64,000 bases of DNA, taken from assembly GCF_029167105.1 (NCBI RefSeq), contig NZ_JARFML010000009.1, positions 186,001 through 250,000 of the forward strand, read 5' to 3'. The notes beneath the pieces are model-generated. The model saw only the letters and a list, made by a program, of their open reading frames with translations, made no database searches and was not told the DNA's origin. Both the position numbers and the translations under genes were made by a program. Source of the DNA: Bradyrhizobium yuanmingense. GTDB lineage: Bacteria > Pseudomonadota > Alphaproteobacteria > Rhizobiales > Xanthobacteraceae. Positions within the stretch are counted from its first letter, which is position 1; the number at the start of each line of letters is the position of its first letter. Positions 9,372 to 17,740 of the stretch are shown here, one piece after another.

Positions 9372-9704
9372 ATGATGAGGACGTTGACAATTGCGCTGCT
9401 GGCGGGCGTGGGTGCCTTGGCCGCCGCCTCGGGGGCCAAGGCTTCCGATATCTATACGACCAGCGAATACACCAATCCGGATCTCGTGCAGCAGGTGCGA
9501 CTCGTCTGCGACGAAGACGGCCGCTGCTATCGCACGCGCGGCGGGTCGCGCGTGATCGTGCGCGATTCCTACAATTACATGCCGCGCGACCGCTACTATG
9601 AGCGCCGGACCTATCATCGCCACTACGATGACGGCCCGCGCGCCGGCGTCGGCATTCGCGCCCCTGGCGTGAGCGTCGGCGTGGGCGTCGATGACCGCTG
9701 GTAG
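9372..9704 (+). CDS. Secreted hypothetical protein
   Basis: A 110-residue protein with a signal peptide (MRTLTIALLAGVGALAAASGAKA). Its mature part is rich in Tyr and Arg (RDRYYERRTYHRHY) and ends in a Gly/Val-rich segment. It has a pair of cysteines (VCDEDGRC) and is probably periplasmic or outer-membrane associated; the function is unknown. GAGGAGG lies just before two adjacent ATGs (9372 and 9375). A hairpin lies between this gene and the convergent AhpD-like gene. Confidence 0.7.
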   Translation: MMRTLTIALLAGVGALAAASGAKASDIYTTSEYTNPDLVQQVRLVCDEDGRCYRTRGGSRVIVRDSYNYMPRDRYYERRTYHRHYDDGPRAGVGIRAPGVSVGVGVDDRW

Positions 9705-9724
9705 TCAATGACGGATTGATAGGC

Positions 9725-9754
9725 GGGACCGGTCGAGGCAAATCGCCCGGTCCC
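9725..9754. terminator. Hairpin between convergent genes
   Basis: GGGACCGG (9725-9732) pairs perfectly with CCGGTCCC (9747-9754). It lies 20 bases past one stop and 30 before the other and probably terminates both transcripts, although the T-tract is poor. Confidence 0.5.
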
Positions 9755-9783
9755 GTTCGCATGATCGTAATCGAGAACCGCTG

Positions 9784-10140
9784 TTATGCGGCGGTCGCTT
9801 GCTGCTGGAATTGCTCGTAGGCCGCGATCGCGTCGGCGGCGTACATCAGCGACGGTCCGCCGCCTATGTAGACGGCCATGCCGAGGGTCTCCTCGATCTC
9901 TTGACGCGTCGCACCGAGCTTGACGAGCGCTTCGGTGTGAAAGCCGATGCAGCCATCGCAATGCGCAGCGACGCCGAGGGCCAGCGCCATCAACTCCTTA
10001 GTCTTCTTGTCCAGCGCGCCGTCGCGGGTGGCGGCCTGCGCGAGCGCAGCAAATCCCTTCATGGTATCCGGAATGTCGCTCCGCAACTTCTTCAGGTTGG
10101 CGGAGATGTTCCTGGTGATATCGGGGTAGTTCTTGTCCAT
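9784..10140 (-). CDS. Carboxymuconolactone decarboxylase (AhpD-like) family protein
   Basis: A 118-residue protein of the AhpD-like helical family. The HCDGCIGFHTEALVKLGAT segment carries the CxxC-xxxH motif of the peroxidase-active members. These proteins usually reduce peroxides with thiol partners. It lies just downstream of the YeeE/YedE pair on the same strand (22 bases apart) and is probably in one operon with it, which hints at sulfur or redox stress. Its length is normal for a single-domain member. Confidence 0.88.
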   Translation of the reverse strand: MDKNYPDITRNISANLKKLRSDIPDTMKGFAALAQAATRDGALDKKTKELMALALGVAAHCDGCIGFHTEALVKLGATRQEIEETLGMAVYIGGGPSLMYAADAIAAYEQFQQQATAA

Positions 10141-10162
10141 GACTTAACTCTCTGCTGTGACC

Positions 10163-10630
10163 TCAGGTTTCGAGTGGATCGGCCGGCGTGACGTAGCGCG
10201 TCGATGACGGCAGCTGAGCGATGAAGCGGGCGAGCACCATGCCGGCGCACATCGCGACGACGAAGATGACGGCGGAGAGCGAGCCGAAGCCGAGCGCAGT
10301 CAGCGCCGGCCCCGGGCAGAAGCCCACCAGCCCCCAGCCGACCCCGAAGATCGCAGGACCCGCGACGATCCTGGGATCAATGTCTCGCCGCGTCGGCAAA
10401 TAGAAGCGATCAGCGAAGAATGGACGCGGAAGCTTGAGAACGCGGCTGAAGCCGACGAAGGTCACGGCCACCGCGCCCGCCATCACGAAGGCGAGGCTTG
10501 CATCCCATGTCCCTGCCTGAATGCCGGCGACGTCCAGGAAGTTCAGCACTTTCGCTGGGTCCGACATGCCGGAGATGATGAGGCCGAGGCCGAAGATCAG
10601 CCCGATCGCGAATTGAACCAGGATTGCCAT
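10163..10630 (-). CDS. YeeE/YedE (DUF6691-type) membrane protein, second half
   Basis: A 155-residue inner-membrane protein with about four transmembrane segments and the signature GWGLVGFCPGPALTALG. Together with the upstream gene it corresponds to the two halves of a YeeE/YedE-type transporter, a family linked to uptake of thiosulfate or related sulfur compounds. The ATG at 10630 was chosen; it lies six bases from the upstream stop. The in-frame sequence before it is Arg/His-rich read-through of the previous gene in another frame. Confidence 0.85.
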   Translation of the reverse strand: MAILVQFAIGLIFGLGLIISGMSDPAKVLNFLDVAGIQAGTWDASLAFVMAGAVAVTFVGFSRVLKLPRPFFADRFYLPTRRDIDPRIVAGPAIFGVGWGLVGFCPGPALTALGFGSLSAVIFVVAMCAGMVLARFIAQLPSSTRYVTPADPLET

Positions 10631-10635
10631 CGCCG

Positions 10636-11064
10636 TCAGCTCCAGTGCCGCATCACGAAGACGGTGGCCATGCCGGCGGCCATGAAGGTGATGGTCGCGA
10701 TCAGCGAGCGCACCGACAGCCGCGACAGGCCGCAAACGCCGTGGCCGGAGGTGCAGCCGCTGCCCCACACCGAACCGAAACCAGTGAGCAACCCGCCGAC
10801 GATCAGAAGGGCCGGCCCCGCCGCAATCGTCTGCGCCGGCAGGTCTCCCGTGACGAGCCGGACCAGCACGGGCGCGACGATGAGTCCGGCGACGAAGGCG
10901 AGGCGCCCAGCGAGTTCGCGGTCCTCATAGGGCGGAAACAGCCGCGCGGCGATGCCGCTGACGCCGGCGATCCGCCCCGTGGCCCACATCAGCAGAACGG
11001 CGGCAAGCCCGATCATCGCTCCGCCAGCGAGTGACGCGATCGGCGTAAAAGACGTCGTGACCAT
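10636..11064 (-). CDS. YeeE/YedE membrane protein, first half
   Basis: A 142-residue inner-membrane protein with the family motif SGCTSGHGVCGLSRLS, whose cysteines are implicated in sulfur handling in YeeE. It has about four transmembrane segments. AGGAGAGG lies before the ATG. It is the first gene of a likely operon with the DUF6691 half and the AhpD-like gene. Its start lies only 45 bases from a truncated ArsR gene on the opposite strand; in related genomes such transporters often sit beside an ArsR/BigR regulator (from memory). Confidence 0.88.
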   Translation of the reverse strand: MVTTSFTPIASLAGGAMIGLAAVLLMWATGRIAGVSGIAARLFPPYEDRELAGRLAFVAGLIVAPVLVRLVTGDLPAQTIAAGPALLIVGGLLTGFGSVWGSGCTSGHGVCGLSRLSVRSLIATITFMAAGMATVFVMRHWS

Positions 11065-11109
11065 GAGCCTCTCCTGAACGAGAGCGCCCTTGCGCAGGGC
11101 GCAAATACC

Positions 11110-11301
11110 ATGGCCGCGCTATCCCAGCATCTCGGAAAGATGCGCGCATTGAGCCTGGTCAAACCGAGGCGGGGCGGCCGAACGATATACTACAGCATCG
11201 CGAGCCCGGAAGTCCGCGCAGTGCTGGAGACTCTGTACCGTCCCTTCTGCGCCGGCAAGTCGGACTCTCGCCTTCGCAAGACGCGGGGAGCACTGCCATG
11301 A
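11110..11301 (+). pseudogene. Truncated ArsR-family regulator
   Basis: 63 codons match only the C-terminal half of an ArsR/BigR winged helix: ALSQHLGKMRALSLVKPRRG is the end of the recognition helix and the start of the wing, then TIYYSIASPEVRAVLETLY. The first roughly 45 residues (helices 1-3) are missing. The frame is open upstream but encodes no ArsR-like sequence. The stop overlaps the ccoG start as ATGA, so it is probably still translated ahead of ccoG. DNA binding by this remnant is unlikely. Confidence 0.7.
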
Positions 11302-12734
11302 CCGACGACACCTTCATCGAGGGACCTCTCTACGAGAAACGGAAGAAGGTCTATCCGCAGTCGGTCCATGGCCCTTTCCGCCGCATCAAATGGGCGATCC
11401 TGTGCGTCACGCTCGGAACCTATTACCTGCTGCCGTTCGTGCGCTGGAATCGCGGACCCGGCCTGCCCGACCAGGCCGTGCTGATCGACTTCCCGCATCG
11501 GCGCTTCTACTTCTTCTTCATCGAGCTGTGGCCGCAGGAGGTCTATTATTTCACCGGCCTCCTCATCATTGCGGCGATGATTCTGTTCCTGATGAACGCG
11601 GTCGCAGGACGGCTGTGGTGCGGCTACATGTGCCCGCAAACGGTGTGGACAGACCTGTTCTACGCGGTGGAGCGTTGGGTCGAGGGCGACCGGCGCGAGC
11701 GCATGCAGGGCGACAAGCGCTACTGGACGTTCGACCATCTTCGCAAGGTCGCACTCAAGCACCTCCTCTGGATCATGATCGCCTGGTGGACCGGCGGCGC
11801 CTGGGTGCTCTATTTCTCCGACGCGCCGACGCTGGTGAAGGAGCTCGCGACCTTCCAGGCACCGTTCATCGCCTATCTCTGGATCGGCATCCTCACCGCC
11901 ACGACCTATGTCTTTGCCGGTCATGCCCGTGAGCAGATGTGCATCTACATGTGCCCGTGGCCGCGCATCCAGGCGGCGCTGACCGACGAATGGGCGCTCA
12001 ACGTCACCTATCGGCGCGACCGCGGCGAGCCGCGCATGTCGGTGAAGAAGGCGGATGCCGCGCGTACCTATGGCGAACCCGCCGGCGACTGCGTCGACTG
12101 CCATCAGTGCATCAATGTCTGCCCGACCGGCGTCGACATCCGCCACGGCATCCAGCTCGGCTGCATCCAGTGCGGCCTGTGCATCGACGCGTGCGACAAC
12201 GTCATGCGCGAGATCGGCCGGCCCCAGGGCCTGATCGGCTACGACACCGACATCAACATGCAGCGCCGACGCGAGGGCAAGCCGCCGATCTACCGCATCA
12301 TCCGTCCGCGCACGCTGATCTATGCCGCGGCCATCGCCATCGTGGGCAGCATCATGCTGTACACTCTCGCCACTCGCGCGACGATGGACGTCAACGTGCT
12401 GCACGAGCGCAATCCCCTCTTCGTCCAGCTTTCGGACGGCGGCGTGCGCAACGACTACACCGTGCGTATCCTCAACAAGAGTGCACAGCGATCGTTTGCG
12501 CTCGAAGTCTCCGGTCTGCCGGGCGCGACCATTCGCGTCGCCGGCATCGAGGCGGAACCCGGCGGCAAGCCCATCATCGAGGTCGGGCAGGATCAGACCC
12601 GCGAGGTCAGGCTGTCGGTACAGGTCGGGCCCAGCGACCTGCCGAAGACCTCCCGCGACATCGAGATCACCATCACCGATACCGCCAGCGGCGGCCGCGC
12701 GAGCACCCGCGATCATTTCGTGCCGGGAGACTAG
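11298..12734 (+). CDS. ccoG: Cytochrome c oxidase accessory protein CcoG (FixG/RdxA)
   Basis: A 478-residue membrane ferredoxin-like protein needed for cbb3-type cytochrome oxidase assembly; characterised CcoG proteins act as cupric reductases. It has about five transmembrane segments, a CGYMCPQTVW motif after the second, a CIYMCPWPRIQ motif, and two 4Fe-4S sets (CVDCHQCINVCPTG and CIQCGLCIDACDN). A C-terminal periplasmic IG-like domain (FixG_C) follows. It is full length. No ccoNOQP or ccoHIS genes adjoin it, so it is a solitary copy. Its start overlaps the ArsR remnant (ATGA), which suggests translational coupling. Confidence 0.96.
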   Translation: MTDDTFIEGPLYEKRKKVYPQSVHGPFRRIKWAILCVTLGTYYLLPFVRWNRGPGLPDQAVLIDFPHRRFYFFFIELWPQEVYYFTGLLIIAAMILFLMNAVAGRLWCGYMCPQTVWTDLFYAVERWVEGDRRERMQGDKRYWTFDHLRKVALKHLLWIMIAWWTGGAWVLYFSDAPTLVKELATFQAPFIAYLWIGILTATTYVFAGHAREQMCIYMCPWPRIQAALTDEWALNVTYRRDRGEPRMSVKKADAARTYGEPAGDCVDCHQCINVCPTGVDIRHGIQLGCIQCGLCIDACDNVMREIGRPQGLIGYDTDINMQRRREGKPPIYRIIRPRTLIYAAAIAIVGSIMLYTLATRATMDVNVLHERNPLFVQLSDGGVRNDYTVRILNKSAQRSFALEVSGLPGATIRVAGIEAEPGGKPIIEVGQDQTREVRLSVQVGPSDLPKTSRDIEITITDTASGGRASTRDHFVPGD

Positions 12735-12888
12735 CCACGATTCCTCAGGGTCACCCCCGGCCGGATGCTGAATGGAATGTTAACACTACCGCTCGAATTG
12801 CGGCGGCGTGCCAACGGTATTTTCCAATCTTTGCGCTAAGCATGATCGGTGGCACGGGCCCAGCTCGTGTGAACGGGGACGACGGGAC

Positions 12889-14058
12889 GTGGTCGACATC
12901 GCGCATCAGGCTGCGATCAATCCGGCATCGGCAAGGGATGCCGCGATGGAGCGCGCGCCTGTCCCGCTCGACGCCGTCGACACCGGCCAATGGCGCGCGC
13001 TGGCGCAGCGGGCGATCGAGCCGAACGGATATTACCTGCCCGCCTGGGAGCTCGCCGTCAGCGCAACTGCGCGCGGTCGCACGGATGCCTCGGCACTGTC
13101 CGCATTTGACGGCACTTCGGCGCGGCTGATCGGCCTGTTGCCGGTGGTCTCGCTCTGGCGCGCCCTGAAGATCCCCCTGCCCGCCCTGGTGAGCGCGCAT
13201 CCCTATGGCACGCTGTGCAGCCCGCTGCTCGACCGCGACGCTCCGCGCGAAGCCGCTGCGCGTCTGCTGCAGCAGGCGCGCGAGGCTGGCGCGCATGCGC
13301 TCGTGCTGACCGACGTCGCGCTCAACGGCGCAGCGATGGCATCGCTCAAGCAGGTGCTGCACCGCGACGGTGTGAAGCCGAGAATCCTCAACTCCTATAT
13401 CCGTGCCAGTCTCGATGCGACGCAGGATGGAGACGCGCTGTTGCGCGAGGCGCTCGGCGCCAAGAAGCTCAAGGAGCTGCGGCGCCAGCGCCACCGTCTC
13501 GAGGAGCACGGCTCCGTCGTGTTCGAGATTGCGCGCAGCTCCGACCAGATCGGACCTGCGCTCGAAACCTTCCTGCAGCTCGAAGCCAGCGGCTGGAAGG
13601 GCAAGCGCGGCACCGCGCTGGTTCAGCACGCGGGCGACGCAACCTTCATCCGCCGCGCGGTTCCCGCGCTGGCGGAGACCGCGCAATGCGAGATCGTCAC
13701 CCTTCGCGCCGGCGCGACGCCGATTGCCGCCGGCATCGTGTTGCGCCATCAGGATCGCGCCTTCTTCTTCAAGCTTGGGATCGACGAGCGCTTTGCAAGA
13801 TATTCGCCGGGCGTGCAGCTCACGCTCGACCTCACCCGCCATCTCTGCGCCGACCCCGCCGTCGCCAGCGCGGACTCGACGGCGAATGCCGATCACCCCA
13901 TGATCAACCCGATCTGGCGCGGACGCCTCGCGATCGGCGATGTGCTGATCCCGCTGCGGCGGCACGATCCGGTCGTGGCGCTCATTCACGGTGCGCTGGT
14001 CGGCCTCAACGCCGCGCACGAGGCCACGCGCGGCGTGGTTCGCCGGCTCCGCAAATGA
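12889..14058 (+). CDS. FemAB/BioF2-like GNAT acetyltransferase
   Basis: A protein of about 389 residues with a BioF2-like (Acetyltransf_6) GNAT fold. Family marks are NGYYLPAWELAV near the start, KKLKELRRQRHRLEE, LEASGWKGKRGTAL, AGIVLRHQDRAFFFKLGIDERFARYSPG and a final RR-rich tail. Such proteins are often linked to polysaccharide or cellulose modification; no substrate is indicated here. I favour the GTG at 12889 (VVDIAHQAA), which has GGGGACGACGGGAC upstream; ATG at 12946 is the alternative, and an ATG at 12808 would add non-family sequence. Confidence 0.8.
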   Translation: MVDIAHQAAINPASARDAAMERAPVPLDAVDTGQWRALAQRAIEPNGYYLPAWELAVSATARGRTDASALSAFDGTSARLIGLLPVVSLWRALKIPLPALVSAHPYGTLCSPLLDRDAPREAAARLLQQAREAGAHALVLTDVALNGAAMASLKQVLHRDGVKPRILNSYIRASLDATQDGDALLREALGAKKLKELRRQRHRLEEHGSVVFEIARSSDQIGPALETFLQLEASGWKGKRGTALVQHAGDATFIRRAVPALAETAQCEIVTLRAGATPIAAGIVLRHQDRAFFFKLGIDERFARYSPGVQLTLDLTRHLCADPAVASADSTANADHPMINPIWRGRLAIGDVLIPLRRHDPVVALIHGALVGLNAAHEATRGVVRRLRK

Positions 14059-14064
14059 GCGGGG

Positions 14065-14730
14065 CTACTCCGCCGCCTGTGCATTGATCTCCGCAGAGAC
14101 CTCGCGAATGGCGCGGGCGAGCAGGTTCGGATCCTGCGCGCCGGAGACGGCGTACTTCTGCGCAAAGACATAGGTCGGCACGCCGGAGATGCCCTTGTCG
14201 GCGGCTTCCTGCGCATCTGCCGAGACGCGCGCGACGTCCTCGTCGGTAGCGAGGCGCTTGCGCACGTCGTCGGCGTCGAGGCCGATGTCGGCGGCCGCCT
14301 GCACCAGCACGTTCACATCGGTGAGATCGCCGCCGTCGCGGAAGTACAACTCCATCAGACGCTGCTTCATCTCGGGCGCCTTGCCGATCGCGTCCGCCCA
14401 GAGGATCAGGCGGTGGCAGTCGGTCGTGTTGGGCTGGCGCGCCACCAGCTCCGGCTTGTAGACGAGCCCCTCCTCGCTCGCGGCCGCGACAACGCGTCCC
14501 GCAATGCCCTTATAGGCTTCGACCGAGCCGAACTTCTGGGTCAGATAGGCCTCGCGGCTGATGCCCTCGCGCGGTACCCAGGGATTGAGGAAGAAGGGAC
14601 GGAAATTCAGCTTGACCGGCACGTCGGGCACCAGCGCCAGCGCGCTCTCGATGCGATGCTTGCCGATATAGCACCAGGGGCAGACCACATCTGAGACGAC
14701 GTCGATCTGGAGCGGTTTCAGCGTGCTCAT
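14065..14730 (-). CDS. DsbA-family (FrnE-like) oxidoreductase
   Basis: A 221-residue cytoplasmic thioredoxin-fold protein of the DsbA/FrnE type. The active-site motif CPWC lies in SDVVCPWCYIGKHR near the N-terminus, and the cis-proline segment is GISGVPTYVF. A helical insertion lies between them, as in the family. There is no signal peptide. The start at 14730 follows AAGGAGG with good spacing; a longer upstream frame lacks family character. It converges closely with the acetyltransferase gene. Confidence 0.92.
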   Translation of the reverse strand: MSTLKPLQIDVVSDVVCPWCYIGKHRIESALALVPDVPVKLNFRPFFLNPWVPREGISREAYLTQKFGSVEAYKGIAGRVVAAASEEGLVYKPELVARQPNTTDCHRLILWADAIGKAPEMKQRLMELYFRDGGDLTDVNVLVQAAADIGLDADDVRKRLATDEDVARVSADAQEAADKGISGVPTYVFAQKYAVSGAQDPNLLARAIREVSAEINAQAAE

Positions 14731-14901
14731 GTCAGGCGCCTCCTTCGGGCACTTCGAGGGTCCGCCCGAACATAAGCCTAACCGGGGGCGGCACAAGGCA
14801 CCCGTCCTGCATGGCTCACGACTTCACCTCTGCGGTTATTGTGACCGGTTCTCCCCGCCCCGATACTTACGGCCACGATCAAGCCCAAAGGGGAGACCGC
14901 G

Positions 14902-15702
14902 ATGAGCGCCATTTTCAAGCCGGAATGCGATCTGTTCCGGGCCACCGAGCATGCCGGCGGGCCGTGGTCGCCGGACATGCTGCAGGGAAGCGCCACCACC
15001 GCGCTGATGACCCGCGAGGTCGAGCGCCTCGCCGCCAGATCCGGCTTTGCGGTGCGGCGTCTGACCTTCGATCTTTGGCGGCCGGCGGGCCTGCGCCTGT
15101 TCAGGACGGTCAGCGAGCTGCTGCGCGACGGTCGCAAGGCCAAGACCCTGCAGGTGCGGCTGATGGACGGCGAGACCGAGATCGGCCGCTGCACGGCGCT
15201 GCTGACGGCGCCGAGTGACGAGTCGCCGGTTGATCCGTTCGCAAGGCCCGCGCCCGTCGACAAGGGCCCCGAGGCCGGCAGCCCGCCGCCCGCCTTCGCC
15301 CAGAAATGGAGCCGCTACTTCCAGAACGTGTCGGTGCGCCTCATCGAGGGCGCGCTGGAGAAGCCGGGCCCGGCGGCGGCCTGGATGCGGCTCGATGCGC
15401 CGCTGGTCGAGGGCGAGCCGAACACGCCGCTGCTCCAGGCGGTGCAGGCCGCCGACTTCTCCAGCGGCGTCGCGCAGATCGTCGACATGCGCCAATGGAC
15501 CTTCATCAACCCGGAGATCAGCCTCTATTTCTTCCGTCCGCCCGAGGGTGAATGGATCCTAATCCGCGCCGCGACGCGCGTCGGCGCCCATGGCGCGGGC
15601 CTCACCACGGCGACGCTGAGTGACCGCAACGGGCCGTTCGCGGAGGTGATGCAGGCCATGAGCTTCGAGCGGCGCGAAGCCGTGCAGGCTCAGGCGTCCT
15701 GA
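14902..15702 (+). CDS. Acyl-CoA thioesterase-like (double hotdog) protein
   Basis: A 266-residue TesB-like protein with two hotdog units. The first is around residues 15-105, with GPWSPDMLQGSATTALMTREVE; the second is around 140-255, with QAADFSSGVAQIVD and FINPEISLYFFRPPEG. This family hydrolyses acyl-CoA esters; the substrate is unknown. GGGGAGACCGCG precedes the start. Its last 13 bases overlap the end of the convergent XRE regulator gene. Confidence 0.85.
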   Translation: MSAIFKPECDLFRATEHAGGPWSPDMLQGSATTALMTREVERLAARSGFAVRRLTFDLWRPAGLRLFRTVSELLRDGRKAKTLQVRLMDGETEIGRCTALLTAPSDESPVDPFARPAPVDKGPEAGSPPPAFAQKWSRYFQNVSVRLIEGALEKPGPAAAWMRLDAPLVEGEPNTPLLQAVQAADFSSGVAQIVDMRQWTFINPEISLYFFRPPEGEWILIRAATRVGAHGAGLTTATLSDRNGPFAEVMQAMSFERREAVQAQAS

Positions 15703-16514
15703 GCTGCAAGCGCGACCAGGGCGGCCTCGGACGCCGCATCAACAGGCATGAACATCTCGACGCGAAGCTCCTGCAGCGTGACGTCCTGCGGGGTGCCGAG
15801 CGTCAGCACGGCACCGATCAGACCAACGCCGATATCGCCCTTGCGCAGCCGCACCTCGCAGAGCGGCCCCGGGGCGGCGTTGTCCTCGGTCGCCGGCACA
15901 GGCAGCTGCGGCAGCCGCATCAATTCGCGCCAGGTCGATTGCAGGGCCTCGTCGAGCGGCGCGGCCATTGCCTCATGCCGCGCCCGCGTCAGCAGCGCGG
16001 CCGCAACAATCGGCCAGTTCTCGACGAACGGCTTGAGCTCGTCGGGAGCGAGGAACATGCGCATGTGGTTGAGCGGCCGCTGCATGCGGAGAGGGCCAAG
16101 CAGCATGATCATCAGGCGCGAGGCGGCGCGATTGGCCTGCATCACGTTCCAGCGCCGGTCGGTGACGATCGCCGGGAACGGCTCGTGACGGAGAAGCAGA
16201 AGATCGATGGCACGCCGCGCCTCGGCAAGCTCCGGCGCCGACAGATCGCGCTCGCCATATTGCCGCGCGAAGCCGCCGGCCTCGAGCAGCGCATTGCGAT
16301 CACGCAAGGACAGATCGAGCGCGGACGCGAGCTGCAGCAGGATGTCCCGGCTGGCCGCCGCCTTCCCGGTCTCGACATAGCTCAGATGCTTGATCGAGAT
16401 GCCGGCCTCGAACGCCAGCTCCGCCTGGCTCAATGCACGGCGGGTGCGCCAGCCGCGCAGGAGATCACCGACGGGATTGGCCGGCCGCAATCGCCGGAAC
16501 GCGCGTGTGTCCAT
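15690..16514 (-). CDS. XRE regulator with MmyB-like ligand-binding domain (first copy)
   Basis: A 274-residue regulator. The helix-turn-helix is near residues 16-75 (LLRGWRTRRALSQAELAFEAGISIKHLSYVETG) and is followed by an MmyB-like PAS-fold domain starting near residue 105 (HEPFPAIVTDRRWNVMQANRAA). Actinobacterial relatives bind fatty-acid-like ligands; the ligand here is unknown. It lies 40 bases downstream of a paralog of the same length, and both probably share one transcript. Confidence 0.92.
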   Translation of the reverse strand: MDTRAFRRLRPANPVGDLLRGWRTRRALSQAELAFEAGISIKHLSYVETGKAAASRDILLQLASALDLSLRDRNALLEAGGFARQYGERDLSAPELAEARRAIDLLLLRHEPFPAIVTDRRWNVMQANRAASRLMIMLLGPLRMQRPLNHMRMFLAPDELKPFVENWPIVAAALLTRARHEAMAAPLDEALQSTWRELMRLPQLPVPATEDNAAPGPLCEVRLRKGDIGVGLIGAVLTLGTPQDVTLQELRVEMFMPVDAASEAALVALAAQDA

Positions 16515-16554
16515 CCGCCGATTATGCGAGCGCTGCTCCGTCCTGTAAACGGCG

Positions 16555-17376
16555 CTAGCGCAGCCCGGCCGCCATCTGCTTCAGCCGTTCGGCGGTGCGC
16601 TCGTCCGCCGGAAAGAACGTCTCCAGCGCCAGCTCCGACAGGGTGATGTCGACCGGCGTGCCGAACACCATGGTGGTGGAGAAGAAGCTGAGGACCTCAC
16701 CACCCAGCCGCAGCTTGAAGGGAATCGCGACGTTGTCGGCTGGCAGCGGCGCCGAGCGCGCCGGAATCGGATAGGTCTTCAGATCGTTGTAGAGCTTGAT
16801 CAGCTCCGGATCCGCCGTCGCCTCGCACTGCCGATGCAGCCGCTCCAGGAGATGCCCGCACCATTCGGCGAGATTGACCGTGCGCGGTGCCAGCGCCTCG
16901 GGATGGAAGGCGAGCCTGAGCACGTTGACGGGCTGGCCGAGCAGATGCTGCGGGATGCCATCGAGCAACGGCGCCACCATGCGGTTGGCGGAGACCAGGT
17001 TCCAGTGCCGGTCCACCGCAAGCGCCGGATTGGGCTCATGCGCTTTCAGGACGAGGTCGATCGCCTGACGGGCTGATTTCAAGGCGGGATCCTCCAGCGG
17101 GCGCTGCGGAAAGGCCGGCGCGAAACCGGCCGCGACCAGCAGCACGTTGCGTTCGCGCAACGGCACGTCGAGCCGCTCGGCGAGCCTGAGCACCATGTCG
17201 CGCGACGGCGCGGCGCGGCCGGTCTCGACGAAGCTCAAATGCCGTGCCGAGATTTCGGCTTCGCCGGCGAGATCGAGCTGGCTCATGCGGCGGCGCTGCC
17301 GCCATTCGCGCAAATGGTCGCCGATATGGACCGGCTGGCTGCGCTCGGTGCGTGCGGTGGAAGCATGTGCGTTCAT
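16555..17376 (-). CDS. XRE regulator with MmyB-like ligand-binding domain (second copy)
   Basis: A 273-residue paralog of its downstream neighbour: HTH in LREWRQRRRMSQLDLAGEAE (about residues 22-55), then the MmyB-like domain from HEPNPALAVDRHWNLVSANR. The two proteins share the ETGxAAxSRD and DRxWNxxxANR blocks, which suggests tandem duplication followed by divergence. ATG 17376 was chosen; an ATG two codons upstream is possible. A 6-bp palindrome with a 5-base spacer lies 35 bases upstream and is a likely autoregulatory operator. Confidence 0.92.
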   Translation of the reverse strand: MNAHASTARTERSQPVHIGDHLREWRQRRRMSQLDLAGEAEISARHLSFVETGRAAPSRDMVLRLAERLDVPLRERNVLLVAAGFAPAFPQRPLEDPALKSARQAIDLVLKAHEPNPALAVDRHWNLVSANRMVAPLLDGIPQHLLGQPVNVLRLAFHPEALAPRTVNLAEWCGHLLERLHRQCEATADPELIKLYNDLKTYPIPARSAPLPADNVAIPFKLRLGGEVLSFFSTTMVFGTPVDITLSELALETFFPADERTAERLKQMAAGLR

Positions 17377-17410
17377 GGTCAAAAGCTAGCACGTGGATTT
17401 AGGCGCTTCC

Positions 17411-17427
17411 ATTACCACCGAGGTAAT
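17411..17427. promoter_or_regulatory. Palindromic operator (ATTACC-N5-GGTAAT)
   Basis: A perfect 6-bp inverted repeat with a five-base spacer lies between the divergent XRE gene (start 17376) and the small gene at 17477. Its position fits control of both by the XRE protein. This is inference from position and symmetry. Confidence 0.55.
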
Positions 17428-17476
17428 CGAATTGGGGGACGAGCACGCGCATCTTGGGTCGCAACAGGAGATGACC

Positions 17477-17707
17477 ATGATCGCGTTGCTGCTCTACCGG
17501 ACCGTCGCAGACCACGTCTTGCCCTGGGCCATGGCGTTCGCAACGCGGATGCTGGCGCGGAGCCTCAACATGCCGGAGCCGGTGGTGCATTCGGCCGGCG
17601 GCTATGTCGTCGCACAGGTCATCGCCTTCGAGCACGGCGTCGGCAGATGGCTCTGCCCGTTCCGTCTCGCCCATCTGCTCCGCGCCTGGTGGCGCGGTCG
17701 GCGTTAA
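17477..17707 (+). CDS. Small hypothetical protein (76 aa)
   Basis: It begins MIALLLYRTVADHVLPWAMA and ends LLRAWWRGRR. It has weakly hydrophobic helices and a basic C-terminus; no known domain was recognised. The start at 17477 is set by AGGAG six bases upstream; an ATG two codons earlier touches that site. It shares the divergent control region with the XRE pair and is followed 33 bases later by a membrane protein gene, so the two may form an XRE-controlled operon. Confidence 0.5.
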   Translation: MIALLLYRTVADHVLPWAMAFATRMLARSLNMPEPVVHSAGGYVVAQVIAFEHGVGRWLCPFRLAHLLRAWWRGRR

Positions 17708-17740
17708 AGTTCCACCCCAGCCCAACCAAGGAGACCTGAG

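Noticed and set aside
11190..12716. A 508-codon open frame antisense to ccoG
   Set aside because: CcoG is certain from its cysteine motifs; the antisense frame is low in hydrophobic residues and without motifs.
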